Shown: positions 17,013-25,271 of the stretch, piece by piece
Layout of the letters: each line of letters begins with the position of its first letter
Numbering within the stretch: the first letter of the stretch is position 1
Notes under the pieces: generated by a model
What the model was told of the DNA's origin: nothing
Databases searched by the model: none
The model's input: only the letters and a program-made list of their open reading frames with translations
From: Bacillota bacterium
GTDB lineage: Bacteria; Bacillota; UBA4882; UBA8346
Length of the DNA: 64,000 bases
Assembly: GCA_023429995.1 (NCBI GenBank)
Contig: JAEZCE010000029.1
Location: 43,416-107,415, forward strand
Direction of reading: 5' to 3'
Program-made: the position numbers and the translations under genes

Positions 17013-17933
17013 ATGGAATATGTCATTGAAACGATCGGTTTGACAAAGCAATATGGGACACGGTTTGGCGTAAATGAGTTATCACTGCACGTCCCGAAAG
17101 GAAAAATATATGGTTTGCTTGGCAGAAACGGGGCTGGAAAAACAACAGCCATGAGAATGATATTAAACCTTATCCACCCGACGAGCGGGCGCATCCTTTT
17201 GTTTGGAAACGACCACCAAAAACACCCGGGGATAACCTATCGGAAAATAGGCTCTTTGATTGAAACGCCCGGATTTTATGAAAACCTGACGGGATATGAA
17301 AATCTGAAAATCCTTGACCGCCTAAGAGGACAGCATGACGAAAAAAGCATTTTCCATGCGCTTAAAATGGTAGAACTGGACAAGGAAACAAATAAGGTGT
17401 TTTCAAACTATTCTCTGGGAATGAAGCAACGGCTTGGCATTGCCGCCGCCATTATGCATGACCCGGAGCTATTGATATTGGACGAGCCAATCAATGGCCT
17501 TGACCCCATCGGAGTATATGAAATCCGTAAATTTCTTTTAGCCCTTTGCCGGGAAAAAAGCGTTACCATCTTGCTATCAAGCCATATACTAGACGAAATC
17601 GAGCAACTATGCGACATTATTGGCGTTATGCACGAAGGACTGTTAATAGAAGAAGTTGATATGCCCGAATTGCGGGAACGCCACCAGCAGAGTGTGGAGT
17701 TTACTGTGTCTGATGTAAACGCCGCCGCATTGATTTTGGAACATCAATTTGAGATATCCGAGTATACCATTTCCGATAATCAGGTTGTCCGCATTCACGA
17801 CCAAACTTACAGGCGGGGAGAAATCAACCGTTGCTTTGTAGAAAACGGGTTGCTTGTAACACAAATAAGCGTTTGCGTGGAAAAATTGGAGAACTATTTT
17901 TCAGATTTAATTGGAGGTGGCAGCATTGGTTAA
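17013..17933 (+). CDS. bcrA: Bacitracin-resistance ABC transporter ATP-binding protein (BcrA type)
   Basis: 306 residues. Walker A GRNGAGKTT is at residues 37-45, the signature YSLGMKQRL near 131 and Walker B LLILDEPINGLDP near 152. After the ATPase core, about 80 residues (from near 225) form the C-terminal extension typical of lantibiotic/bacitracin exporters. With the BcrB-like permease it would remove bacitracin from, or protect, undecaprenyl diphosphate at the membrane. It follows bcrR and the operator. Its stop overlaps the permease start by 8 bases, showing tight coupling. Confidence 0.88.
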   Translation: MEYVIETIGLTKQYGTRFGVNELSLHVPKGKIYGLLGRNGAGKTTAMRMILNLIHPTSGRILLFGNDHQKHPGITYRKIGSLIETPGFYENLTGYENLKILDRLRGQHDEKSIFHALKMVELDKETNKVFSNYSLGMKQRLGIAAAIMHDPELLILDEPINGLDPIGVYEIRKFLLALCREKSVTILLSSHILDEIEQLCDIIGVMHEGLLIEEVDMPELRERHQQSVEFTVSDVNAAALILEHQFEISEYTISDNQVVRIHDQTYRRGEINRCFVENGLLVTQISVCVEKLENYFSDLIGGGSIG

Positions 17934-18669
17934 TCTTATTTACGGTGAATTGCTAAAACTTAAACGCTCAAAAATGCTGCCTATCAGCTTTTTAGGGGCA
18001 CTTGTCACGCCAACAATGATGATTGCCGAAGGTGTAAAGCAGCATTATTCAGAATCAGACGTCACACTAAATGGCTTTTACAACGGCTGTAACCTCTATA
18101 CCATGCTCCTGTTTGGGTTGATCGTCTATGCTGTAATTGCAGCCTACCTTTTCAGTAGGGAGTATACGGAAAGAACGTTGAAAACCATACTTACCATCCC
18201 TGTATCAAAAACCGCATTTATTATCAGCAAGTTTATTATGCTCTTTATCTGGATTATGGCATTGACGATAGTCACGTGGCTGGGGATGTTCGTTCTCGCT
18301 ACTGTATATAAAACGGTATTTGGACTTGCGGGGTTTAGTATAATCATTGCCATGAGATATCTCGGCAAAATGCTGATTGGTGGTGCGCTGCTTTTCATCA
18401 CCATATCACCTTTTGCATTTCTGGCACTATGGACACAGGGTTTGGTTGTTCCTATTATCGCTGTGGCAACAATTGCAATGGGAAATGTGGCTCTTACAAA
18501 CGAAACATTGGGGGCGCTGTTCCCGTGGTCCGCTACATTTCTACTGATAGATAACAGAATAGTGCAGACGGGTTATCCTTGCCCATTGGCAATCACGTTG
18601 ATTGTACTTGTTTCAATACTCGGTTTTCTTGCGAGTGTTGCTTATTTTAAAAGAGAGGATGTCAAATAA
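17926..18669 (+). CDS. bcrB: Bacitracin-resistance ABC transporter permease (BcrB type)
   Basis: 247 residues from the TTG at 17926, chosen because GGAGG ends 8 bases upstream; earlier in-frame starts lie inside that ribosome site. There are six membrane segments in an ABC-2 layout, including the family-like FSREYTERTLKTILTIPVSK cytoplasmic loop between the second and third segments. It overlaps bcrA by 8 bases and ends 3 bases before the phosphatase gene. It is the membrane half of the BcrAB-type exporter. Confidence 0.86.
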   Translation: MVNLIYGELLKLKRSKMLPISFLGALVTPTMMIAEGVKQHYSESDVTLNGFYNGCNLYTMLLFGLIVYAVIAAYLFSREYTERTLKTILTIPVSKTAFIISKFIMLFIWIMALTIVTWLGMFVLATVYKTVFGLAGFSIIIAMRYLGKMLIGGALLFITISPFAFLALWTQGLVVPIIAVATIAMGNVALTNETLGALFPWSATFLLIDNRIVQTGYPCPLAITLIVLVSILGFLASVAYFKREDVK

Positions 18670-18672
18670 CCA

Positions 18673-19494
18673 ATGGATTTTATAGAATTATTAAAAGTGA
18701 TTTTTTTGGGGATTATAGAGGGAATTACCGAATGGCTTCCCATCAGCAGTACAGGCCATATGCTGCTTGTAGACGAATTTATTTCGCTTAATACGAGCGA
18801 AGCGTTCAAAGAAATGTTTATCGTTATTATCCAGCTTGGGGCAATTTTTGCTGTTGTCGTCATGTTTTGGGATAAAATATTCCCATTTCAATTTAACCAA
18901 CGTACTATTATCAGAAAAGATGTTGTTTCCATGTGGGGCAAAGTTGCCATTGCATGTATTCCAACAGGCATTCTTGGCATTTTGTTTGATGATTTTTTAG
19001 AACAGCATTTCGGAACGGCCATTTCCATTGCTATAATGCTGATTGTTTACGGAATTGGCTTTATTGCTGTGGAAACATGGAATAAGAAACGTACGCCAAT
19101 GATAAATAATGTTTCCGATATAAGCTTTAAAACGGCTATTTTGTTTGGATTGTTTCAATCGCTTGCTATGATACCCGGCACATCACGTTCGGGAGCTACG
19201 ATTATTGGTGCATTACTGATTGGCGTATCAAGGATAGCAGCGTCAGAGTTCTCTTTCTTTCTTGCCATCCCTACCATGCTGGGGGCAAGTGCATTCAAAT
19301 TGATGAAGTTTGGTTTTGCCTTTTCAGCCACAGAATTAATAACGCTTTTGGTAGGCATGGCAGTTGCCTTTGCCGTATCACTGTTGACAATTCGATTCCT
19401 TATGAACTATATCCAAAAGCACGATTTCAAAGTGTTCGGTTGGTATCGTATTGTATTTGGAATTATTGTGCTAGCAGTATTTGTTTTGAAATGA
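18673..19494 (+). CDS. uppP: Undecaprenyl-diphosphatase (UppP/BacA; BcrD position)
   Basis: 273 residues with about eight membrane segments. The two catalytic blocks of the BacA/UppP family are present: EGITEWLPISSTGHML near residue 16 and PGTSRSGATIIGALL near residue 170. The enzyme dephosphorylates undecaprenyl diphosphate at the outer membrane face, lowering the amount of the bacitracin target and recycling the cell-wall carrier lipid. As the last gene of the module it occupies the bcrD position of the enterococcal operon. It starts 3 bases after bcrB. Confidence 0.95.
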   Translation: MDFIELLKVIFLGIIEGITEWLPISSTGHMLLVDEFISLNTSEAFKEMFIVIIQLGAIFAVVVMFWDKIFPFQFNQRTIIRKDVVSMWGKVAIACIPTGILGILFDDFLEQHFGTAISIAIMLIVYGIGFIAVETWNKKRTPMINNVSDISFKTAILFGLFQSLAMIPGTSRSGATIIGALLIGVSRIAASEFSFFLAIPTMLGASAFKLMKFGFAFSATELITLLVGMAVAFAVSLLTIRFLMNYIQKHDFKVFGWYRIVFGIIVLAVFVLK

Positions 19495-19565
19495 CCTATA
19501 AAGAATAATAAAGCGATTTGAAGCTACCAGAAAATGCTTTTTGCCGCCATACTCTCACCCCGCTC

Positions 19566-19594
19566 TTGACAACCAGTCCTACATTGAATAAACT
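19566..19594 (+). promoter_or_regulatory. SigA-type promoter for the manganese riboswitch
   Basis: TTGACA at 19566-19571 and TAAACT at 19589-19594 are 17 bp apart. Transcription would begin about 7 bases later, almost exactly at the first base of riboswitch stem P1. Confidence 0.75.
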
Positions 19595-19602
19595 TAAAAA
19601 GA

Positions 19603-19808
19603 GTTAAAGGGGAGTAACATTCGTGGCTTTCTCAAAATTATTAGAAATCAATGAGATATATCGTTAATGAATGAGACATTTAATATTATATCTCCATTGA
19701 AAATTTTTCTTTCGAGACAGCCTCGTCAGATAAAGTCAACATACCGGTCTAAAACCTGGCTTTATCTCCCGCGCGGCATTATTGCGTCCGAGTTGTGAGA
19801 CCTTTAAC
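19603..19808 (+). promoter_or_regulatory. yybP-ykoY manganese riboswitch aptamer
   Basis: The RNA begins with GTTAAAGG (19603-19610) directly followed by the conserved loop GGGGAGTAAC, and closes with GAGACC then CCTTTAAC (19801-19808), which pairs perfectly with the first strand to make P1. The second conserved loop is seen as CCTCGTCAGATAAAG near 19721-19735, and GATAAAG pairs with CTTTATC to form P3. The family senses Mn2+. A long AT-rich arm of roughly 90 bases (about 19622-19712) makes this aptamer larger than many. The gene downstream is a GDT1-type manganese exporter, the usual target. Confidence 0.87.
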
Positions 19809-19848
19809 ATAATCCAAACATGGTTTGGGTTATGTTAAGGGTTTTTTT
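19801..19848 (+). terminator. Riboswitch-controlled intrinsic terminator
   Basis: CCTTTAACATAATCCAAAC pairs with the strand ending at 19841 to give a stem of about 19 bp with two wobble pairs, followed by a T7 run (19842-19848). Its 5' strand is the same CCTTTAAC that closes P1 of the aptamer, so the two folds exclude each other. Mn2+ binding should favour P1, block the terminator and switch the exporter gene on. Confidence 0.88.
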
Positions 19849-19907
19849 GTTTCTCCCGATAACCTGTAAGCGGCGGTAATCAATAACATGTAACGGAGGA
19901 ATTATCC

Positions 19908-20621
19908 ATGAACGCTTTCTGGCTCTCATTTGCCATGATTTTTTTGGCTGAACTCGGGGACAAGACCCAGCTGGTAGCCCTGACCTTAGCTACTTGTTAT
20001 AACGCCCGGGTGGTTATATGGGGCATTTTTTGGTCGACCTTGACCATTCATATATTTTCGGCCGGTATCGGCTGGCTCATCGGCGGCCACCTCCCGACAA
20101 ATTTGATTCTATTTACAGCCGGACTTGCCTTTATCGGTTTCGGATTTTGGACGCTGCGCGGCGACTCGCTGGATGATGATGAAAAATCATGCGATACCAA
20201 GAAAAAAAAGGGCGTTTTCTGGATGGTCTTTGTCACTTTCTTTTTGGCCGAGCTGGGCGATAAAACAATGCTCAGTACCGTTACACTGGCAACCGCCAAT
20301 CCCTTTATACCGGTATGGCTTGGCTCGACAATCGGCATGGTTTTCTCCGACGGACTGGCAATCGTGGTTGGCAAAGTACTGGGCGCCAAACTTCCGGAAC
20401 GACTGATTAAAATCGGGGCTTCGATCATTTTCTTCGGTTTTGGAATATTCAGCATGGTGGATGGAGGACGCAAGCTCCCCCTTTATGCTTGGGCCGGAGG
20501 CATAATAATTATTTGGGTATTGTTTTTTATTTTCTTCCGGAAAAATTTGTCCTTGATGGGTAAAAAAAGCGAAAATACCCCTGAAGCAAAAGAAGAGGTC
20601 GCCGCCTCCAAAACGCGCTAA
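19908..20621 (+). CDS. Manganese exporter of the TMEM165/GDT1 (UPF0016) family
   Basis: 237 residues with six to seven membrane segments in two homologous halves. Each half carries the family motif E-x-G-D-K-T: AELGDKTQLVALTLA near residue 13 and AELGDKTMLSTVTLA near 112. The acidic loop between them is rich in Asp and Lys. Bacterial members (MneA/MntX-like) export Mn2+ to prevent its toxicity. The manganese riboswitch and terminator upstream make the call firm. AACGGAGGA precedes the ATG. Confidence 0.93.
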   Translation: MNAFWLSFAMIFLAELGDKTQLVALTLATCYNARVVIWGIFWSTLTIHIFSAGIGWLIGGHLPTNLILFTAGLAFIGFGFWTLRGDSLDDDEKSCDTKKKKGVFWMVFVTFFLAELGDKTMLSTVTLATANPFIPVWLGSTIGMVFSDGLAIVVGKVLGAKLPERLIKIGASIIFFGFGIFSMVDGGRKLPLYAWAGGIIIIWVLFFIFFRKNLSLMGKKSENTPEAKEEVAASKTR

Positions 20622-20630
20622 GTTATTATT

Positions 20631-21131
20631 TTAAAAACAACCTGTTTTCTTTTGGTTAATCCGGAATGAGCGGGAGTCAACACCGCGCTGGACAGCCAAG
20701 ATACCGTCCAAATGATCGTATTCATGCTGAATCAGTTCGGACAAATCATTTTCCGCCTCCCAACATTGGTCCTGCCATTCCAAGTCTTTATAGAACAGCT
20801 TAACCTTTCGGAAGCGGTTGATCCTCACTTCCAATCCGGGGAAACTCATGCAGTCATCCCACAGCTCAAACTGTTGGTCCCCGAATTCCAATTTGGGATT
20901 AATCAGGCAGTAGGATTGACCATCAAGATTCATATAGATCACCCGCAAAAATTCCCCGATTTGGGGGGCGGCAATGGCTCTCCCAAAACCGTACTTGGCT
21001 CTGAAAGCAATCAACGTGTCTTGGAGATCCCCGGCTACTTCCTTAATCTTCCCAAGTTCTCCTTGGCCGGCTTCCCGTGAAACGTTGTAAAGAGAAGGAT
21101 TACCCAAAAGTAAGATTTCCCGTTTGGACAT
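20631..21131 (-). CDS. Peptide deformylase-like protein with divergent motif II
   Basis: 166 residues from the ATG at 21131, which has GGAG 8 bases upstream. Motif III QHEYDHLDG provides both metal-binding histidines and the catalytic Glu. Motif I reads GRAIAAPQIG instead of GxGLAAPQ. Motif II reads DDCMSFPG instead of EGCLS, keeping the metal-ligand Cys and the Ser. All metal ligands are present, so hydrolase activity is likely, but substrate preference may differ from housekeeping Def. It converges with the Mn exporter gene, 9 bases between stops. It stands alone, not beside fmt or priA as def often does. Confidence 0.85.
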   Translation of the reverse strand: MSKREILLLGNPSLYNVSREAGQGELGKIKEVAGDLQDTLIAFRAKYGFGRAIAAPQIGEFLRVIYMNLDGQSYCLINPKLEFGDQQFELWDDCMSFPGLEVRINRFRKVKLFYKDLEWQDQCWEAENDLSELIQHEYDHLDGILAVQRGVDSRSFRINQKKTGCF

Positions 21132-21598
21132 ATTTTTCACTCCATGATTCAATTTTCTCCATCAACGACAAAGTTCATCTCACCACGATTGTATCTTCTT
21201 ATCATTGATTTTAAGGCTTAGACTGCATTCAAGCAAGAGAGCAAAAATAACCTCCTGGTTTTTTAATCTGACCCCGGTAAACTAAATTCGCTTCTTTGTC
21301 ATTAGAATCCTGCAATCATAAGATTTCATGTTAAGCTTACAGCAATTTAAAACAATTATCATTGTTATTTTTTTAAAAATCGTAATACTATTCTCCTTTC
21401 GAAAGCCCTACCTCCTCCTAAAAAATTTATGTTTACATTCATGTGGTTTTATTACGCTTTCTTCTTTTTCATCCAAAAATAAAGTTAGTAAATTATAAAT
21501 AAAATTTTCGCCATACCCCTTGTTTTTTAAAACCATTTATGGTTTATTTAATATGCGTATCACGTTTTTAATAAAAATAGCAAAATTAAAGGATTCTT
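21132..21598 (+). promoter_or_regulatory. AT-rich control region with palindrome upstream of the nickel/peptide-type operon
   Basis: The 467-base gap has no credible gene. AACAAT (21351-21356) and ATTGTT (21361-21366) flank TATC, giving a compact operator-like palindrome that partly resembles Fur-family boxes (the core contains TTATCATTG). It lies about 230 bases before the first permease gene. No riboswitch pattern was recognised. Confidence 0.35.
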
Positions 21599-22534
21599 AT
21601 GACAAAGACCCGACTTATTCTCAAACGATTGCTTCAGATTATTCCCATGCTGATGATCGTTTCCATTTTGGCCTTTGCTTTAAGCAATATGTCATCCGGC
21701 GACGTGGCGGAGATCACCATCCGCAGCCAAGGTATGGAGGTCACGGAAAAAAATATCATCGCCGTAAAAGAAGAATTAGGTTTAAACAAGCCCCTTCAGA
21801 TTCAGTATCTCAATTGGCTGGCCAAGGCGGCCAAATTTGACTTTGGTGTGTCTTTCCAAACCAAAAAACCGGTTGCGGATGAAATCCTGACCCGATTTCC
21901 GGCGACTCTCAAGTTGGCGATTGCCGCAACGCTGATCGCAATTGGGTTAGCCATCCCCCTCGCCTTACTCTCAGCCCGTTATAAAGATTCTTTCCTTGAC
22001 CACTTCTTTCGGATTGTCTCTACTGCCGGGGCGACCATGCCCGATTTTTGGCTGGGGTTGATGCTGTTATACTTTTTTGCAATCCAGCTAAAGATCTTTC
22101 CGGTGATTTCCGGAAGCAAATGGGCAAACATTTGGTTGCCCGCCCTGACGCTCAGTGTCAATTATGGCGCGACATATCTAAGGGTTTTGCGAAACAATTT
22201 GATCGAAATAAAAAGCTGCGACTTCATGCAGGCGGCACGAGCGCGAGGGCTGAGCGAAAATGCGGCTTTGTTGCGGCACGGCCTGAAAAACGCCATACTC
22301 CCTTGCATCACTCTTATCGGGGTAAACTTTGGAAAGCTTTTAGCCGGCCAGTTCGCCTGCGAGACGATCTTCTCCTGGAACGGAATCGGAAAATTTGCGG
22401 TAGACAGCGTCAGATTCAAAGATTTACCGGTGATTCAAGGTTATATCATGATCGTGGCAATAACCTATATCGCAACCAATCTTTTGCTTGATATTTTATA
22501 TCTGTATATCGATCCGAAAATTCAGCTTGAATAG
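21599..22534 (+). CDS. ABC transporter permease, NikB/DppB type
   Basis: 311 residues, six membrane segments, with the DppB/NikB family opening (TRLILKRLLQIIPMLMIVSILAFAL) and the EAA-like cytoplasmic loop QAARARGLSENAALLRHGLKNAILP near residue 210. AAAGGA lies 6 bases before the ATG. It opens a five-gene transporter set plus a methyltransferase. The binding protein at 25272 looks closer to NikA/CntA than to peptide-binding relatives, so the solute may be nickel or a metal chelate. Confidence 0.9.
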   Translation: MTKTRLILKRLLQIIPMLMIVSILAFALSNMSSGDVAEITIRSQGMEVTEKNIIAVKEELGLNKPLQIQYLNWLAKAAKFDFGVSFQTKKPVADEILTRFPATLKLAIAATLIAIGLAIPLALLSARYKDSFLDHFFRIVSTAGATMPDFWLGLMLLYFFAIQLKIFPVISGSKWANIWLPALTLSVNYGATYLRVLRNNLIEIKSCDFMQAARARGLSENAALLRHGLKNAILPCITLIGVNFGKLLAGQFACETIFSWNGIGKFAVDSVRFKDLPVIQGYIMIVAITYIATNLLLDILYLYIDPKIQLE

Positions 22535-22638
22535 CCGTTTATCTCGCGGCTTTGTCATGCTTTTGCTCCGGGGCAAACCACACGGTCGCCCGCGGTCAAC
22601 GTCTCAGATTCCTGTTTTGGAAGAAAGGCATAATCAAA

Positions 22639-23505
22639 ATGACAAATATCGCCAACAAATTCAAGACACAAAAGTTAGCCATCCTGGGGTTGGTAATCAT
22701 CGGAGTCTTTGTAAGCGCAGGAATTTTTGCGCCAGTGGTTTCCCCGCATGATCCTTATGCGGTGAACCTAACCGGAAAATTACTCAAGCCTTGCGCAGAG
22801 TATCCCCTGGGAACAGATCAGCTCGGCAGGTGTATCCTGTCCAGATTGATCTTTGGAACCAGGACCAGTCTCACAACGGCGATGGTTGCCACCGTTCTGA
22901 TGCTGGCCATCGGCGTTCCGCTGGGCATTATTGCCGGTTATGTGGGCGGATGGTTGGATAATGTTATAATGCGGCTGGCAGATATCGCCTCCACCTTTCC
23001 CTCAAGCCTTCTGGCTTTGGCCATCATCGGGGTACTGGGGCCAAGTATCGTCAATATCATGATTGTTTTCGTCCTGCTGTGGTGGGCGCCTTTTGCCCGA
23101 ATTGTCCGAAGCATGGTGATGAAGCTCAAGGAGAAAGAGTTTATCTTAGCCGCCATTGCCTCCGGCAGCAGCCACTGGTCCATTATTTCAAGCCACATTG
23201 CCGTAAATGTGGCTTCTCCTGTCATCGTCCTGGCTACCCTGCGGATCGCAGCCGTCATCATGCATGTTGCCGGCTTTTCTTTCATCGGACTGGGCTCCCA
23301 GCCGCCCATTGCCGATTGGGGCGTCATGCTGAGCGACAGCCGGCAATACCTGACCTCCCGGCCCCTCATGCTCCTGTGGCCGGGCCTTGCCATTATGCTT
23401 GTCGTCTTTGCTTTTAACATGCTTGGCGAGGGCCTCAACGATGCGCTGCTCCCATCTTCGGGCGATAGAGCGGTAGTGAAGGAGGTTGATGGCGCCCATG
23501 GCTAA
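22639..23505 (+). CDS. ABC transporter permease, NikC/DppC type
   Basis: 288 residues from the ATG at 22639, which follows AAAGG; the longer open frame from 22552 has no ribosome site. Features are an N-terminal membrane anchor, the typical GTDQLGRCILSRLIFGTRTSL block near residue 60 and the EAA loop FILAAIASGSSHWSIISSHIA near 180. It pairs with the NikB-type permease to form the channel. The gene ends inside the start region of the first ATPase gene. Confidence 0.9.
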   Translation: MTNIANKFKTQKLAILGLVIIGVFVSAGIFAPVVSPHDPYAVNLTGKLLKPCAEYPLGTDQLGRCILSRLIFGTRTSLTTAMVATVLMLAIGVPLGIIAGYVGGWLDNVIMRLADIASTFPSSLLALAIIGVLGPSIVNIMIVFVLLWWAPFARIVRSMVMKLKEKEFILAAIASGSSHWSIISSHIAVNVASPVIVLATLRIAAVIMHVAGFSFIGLGSQPPIADWGVMLSDSRQYLTSRPLMLLWPGLAIMLVVFAFNMLGEGLNDALLPSSGDRAVVKEVDGAHG

Positions 23506-24283
23506 ACTGCCGATTCTCTCTATTAAAAACCTAAAAACCTATTTTTACCTGAAGGAACGGGTGGTAAAAGCCGTGGATGGAGTCAGCCTCGATGCTTATC
23601 CGGGCAGAATTACGGCAATTGTGGGCGGCTCAGGGAGCGGAAAATCGGTCTTGTCTTTATCGGTCCTGCATTTAATCGAGCATCCGGGAAAGATTCTCGC
23701 AGGAGAAATTTGGCTTAACGGCCTCAATATAAGGGAATTAAGGGAAAAACAGCTTTTGAAAATCCGGGGCAAAGAAATCGCCATGATCTTTCAGGAACCG
23801 AGCAGTTCGTTGAATCCTGTCATCAAAGTAAAAAAACATCTCTCCGAAGTAATCCACACCCATCATCAGGCGATCAATAAAAAAGAGGATTGGCGCCGGT
23901 TCAAAGACGCACTCTTCCGTGTCGGCTTGAAAAACACGGATAAAATTCTGGAAAGCTATCCTTTTGAATTGAGCGGAGGCATGTGCCAGCGTGTAATGGT
24001 GGCCATGGGTTTGCTAGCCCGCGCCAACATCCTGATCGCGGACGAACCAACCTCGTCGCTGGATCTAACCACGCAAGCGGCTATACTTGAGGAACTGGTC
24101 CGTTTAAAAAACGAGGGCATGGCGATCATCCTGATTACGCACGATTTAGGGGTTGTAGCCCAGATAGCGGACGATGTGTATGTGATGAAAGACGGAAAGA
24201 TTGTCGAAAGCGGAACTGTATTTGACGTGTTCGAATCGGCGCAGCAGCCGTATACCAAATCATTGCTGGCTTCAATTTTCTAA
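23489..24283 (+). CDS. ABC transporter ATP-binding protein, NikD/DppD type
   Basis: 264 residues. Walker A is GGSGSGKSV near residue 46, signature LSGGMCQRVMVAMGL near 158 and Walker B ILIADEPTSSLD near 178. The start is uncertain: AAGGAGG ends 3 bases before the ATG at 23489 and 12 bases before the ATG at 23498. The gene overlaps the permease gene by up to 17 bases. It lacks the long C-terminal oligopeptide extension with cysteines seen in DppD, which fits NikD-like size. Confidence 0.88.
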   Translation: MAPMAKLPILSIKNLKTYFYLKERVVKAVDGVSLDAYPGRITAIVGGSGSGKSVLSLSVLHLIEHPGKILAGEIWLNGLNIRELREKQLLKIRGKEIAMIFQEPSSSLNPVIKVKKHLSEVIHTHHQAINKKEDWRRFKDALFRVGLKNTDKILESYPFELSGGMCQRVMVAMGLLARANILIADEPTSSLDLTTQAAILEELVRLKNEGMAIILITHDLGVVAQIADDVYVMKDGKIVESGTVFDVFESAQQPYTKSLLASIF

Positions 24284-24291
24284 CGGCGGAA

Positions 24292-25242
24292 ATGGGTGAA
24301 AGTGTGAACCTTTATCAAATTAAAGATGTGTCCAAATGCTATAACAAAAAAGAACATCCCAGAGTTTATGCAGTATATAACGTTAGCCTGGATATTCGAA
24401 AAGGCGAGATTTTGGGGTTAGTTGGCGAATCGGGCTGCGGCAAAAGCACCCTTGGAAAAATGCTTTTAAAACTGGAGCAGCCGACCAAAGGCAAAATTAT
24501 TTTTGACGGGCAGGACATTACTGACTACTCTTTTCAGCAAATGCGGAAAATCAGAGATAACATGCAAATGATTTTTCAGGGGAGCCGCAATGCGTTCAAC
24601 CCCTATTTTACAGCTAGGCAAATCATTGCCGAGCCGCTGAATAATTACGGCAGCCAACCGGAAGCCGAGAAAGAACGCAAAATCGTTGCCCTGCTGGAGC
24701 AGGTTGGTTTGAACGAAACATATCTGAGCCGTTACAGCCATGAAATGTCCGGGGGGCAAAGGCAAAGAGTCGGCATTGCCAGGGCTTTAATCCTGAATCC
24801 GCAATTTGTGGTCTGCGACGAAGCGGTATCCAGTGTTGACTATTGCGTGAAAAATCAAATCCTGACCCTGCTGGTCGAGTTAAAGGAACAGCTGGGACTC
24901 ACTTATTTGTTTATTTCCCATGATATATCCGCCGTCAATAAAATCTGTGACCGGATTGTGGTGATGTATCTCGGAAATATTGTCGAAATTATTTCCAGCA
25001 TTAATGAGGAAGTCCGGCACCCTTATACCAAAGCCCTTTTGGCGGCAACGCTTCTCCCGGATCCCAGGAAAAGGGGGACCAACACAGTACTGTTTAAGGA
25101 AGACGAAACACTGCGAATACCGGAGCAAGGGTGTGTTTTTCAAAACCGCTGTTTTTATACGCAAGCAGTTTGCAGAATAAAGCAGCCAACCTTGGCGGCA
25201 GAAGATGACGGGCACCAGGTGGCTTGTCATCTTTTCCAATAA
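24292..25242 (+). CDS. ABC transporter ATP-binding protein, NikE/DppF type
   Basis: 316 residues. Walker A GESGCGKST is near residue 44, signature MSGGQRQRVGIARAL near 148, and Walker B FVVCDEAVSSVD near 169 has Ala in place of the usual Pro after the catalytic Glu. The C-terminal oligo_HPY region carries CVFQNRCFYTQAVC and a late CHLF, the cysteine cluster typical of DppF/OppF, so the protein is intermediate between NikE and DppF in form. It follows the NikD gene by 8 bases. Confidence 0.88.
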   Translation: MGESVNLYQIKDVSKCYNKKEHPRVYAVYNVSLDIRKGEILGLVGESGCGKSTLGKMLLKLEQPTKGKIIFDGQDITDYSFQQMRKIRDNMQMIFQGSRNAFNPYFTARQIIAEPLNNYGSQPEAEKERKIVALLEQVGLNETYLSRYSHEMSGGQRQRVGIARALILNPQFVVCDEAVSSVDYCVKNQILTLLVELKEQLGLTYLFISHDISAVNKICDRIVVMYLGNIVEIISSINEEVRHPYTKALLAATLLPDPRKRGTNTVLFKEDETLRIPEQGCVFQNRCFYTQAVCRIKQPTLAAEDDGHQVACHLFQ

Positions 25243-25271
25243 AAGTAAACGAAATAGGAGAAGAATGAATC

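Noticed and set aside
19603..19735. A fourth member of the GGGGCTGTCC repeat family
   Set aside because: GGGGAGTAAC and GAGACAGCCTCG look similar to the repeat ends but belong to the manganese aptamer, with P1 pairing and a downstream terminator.
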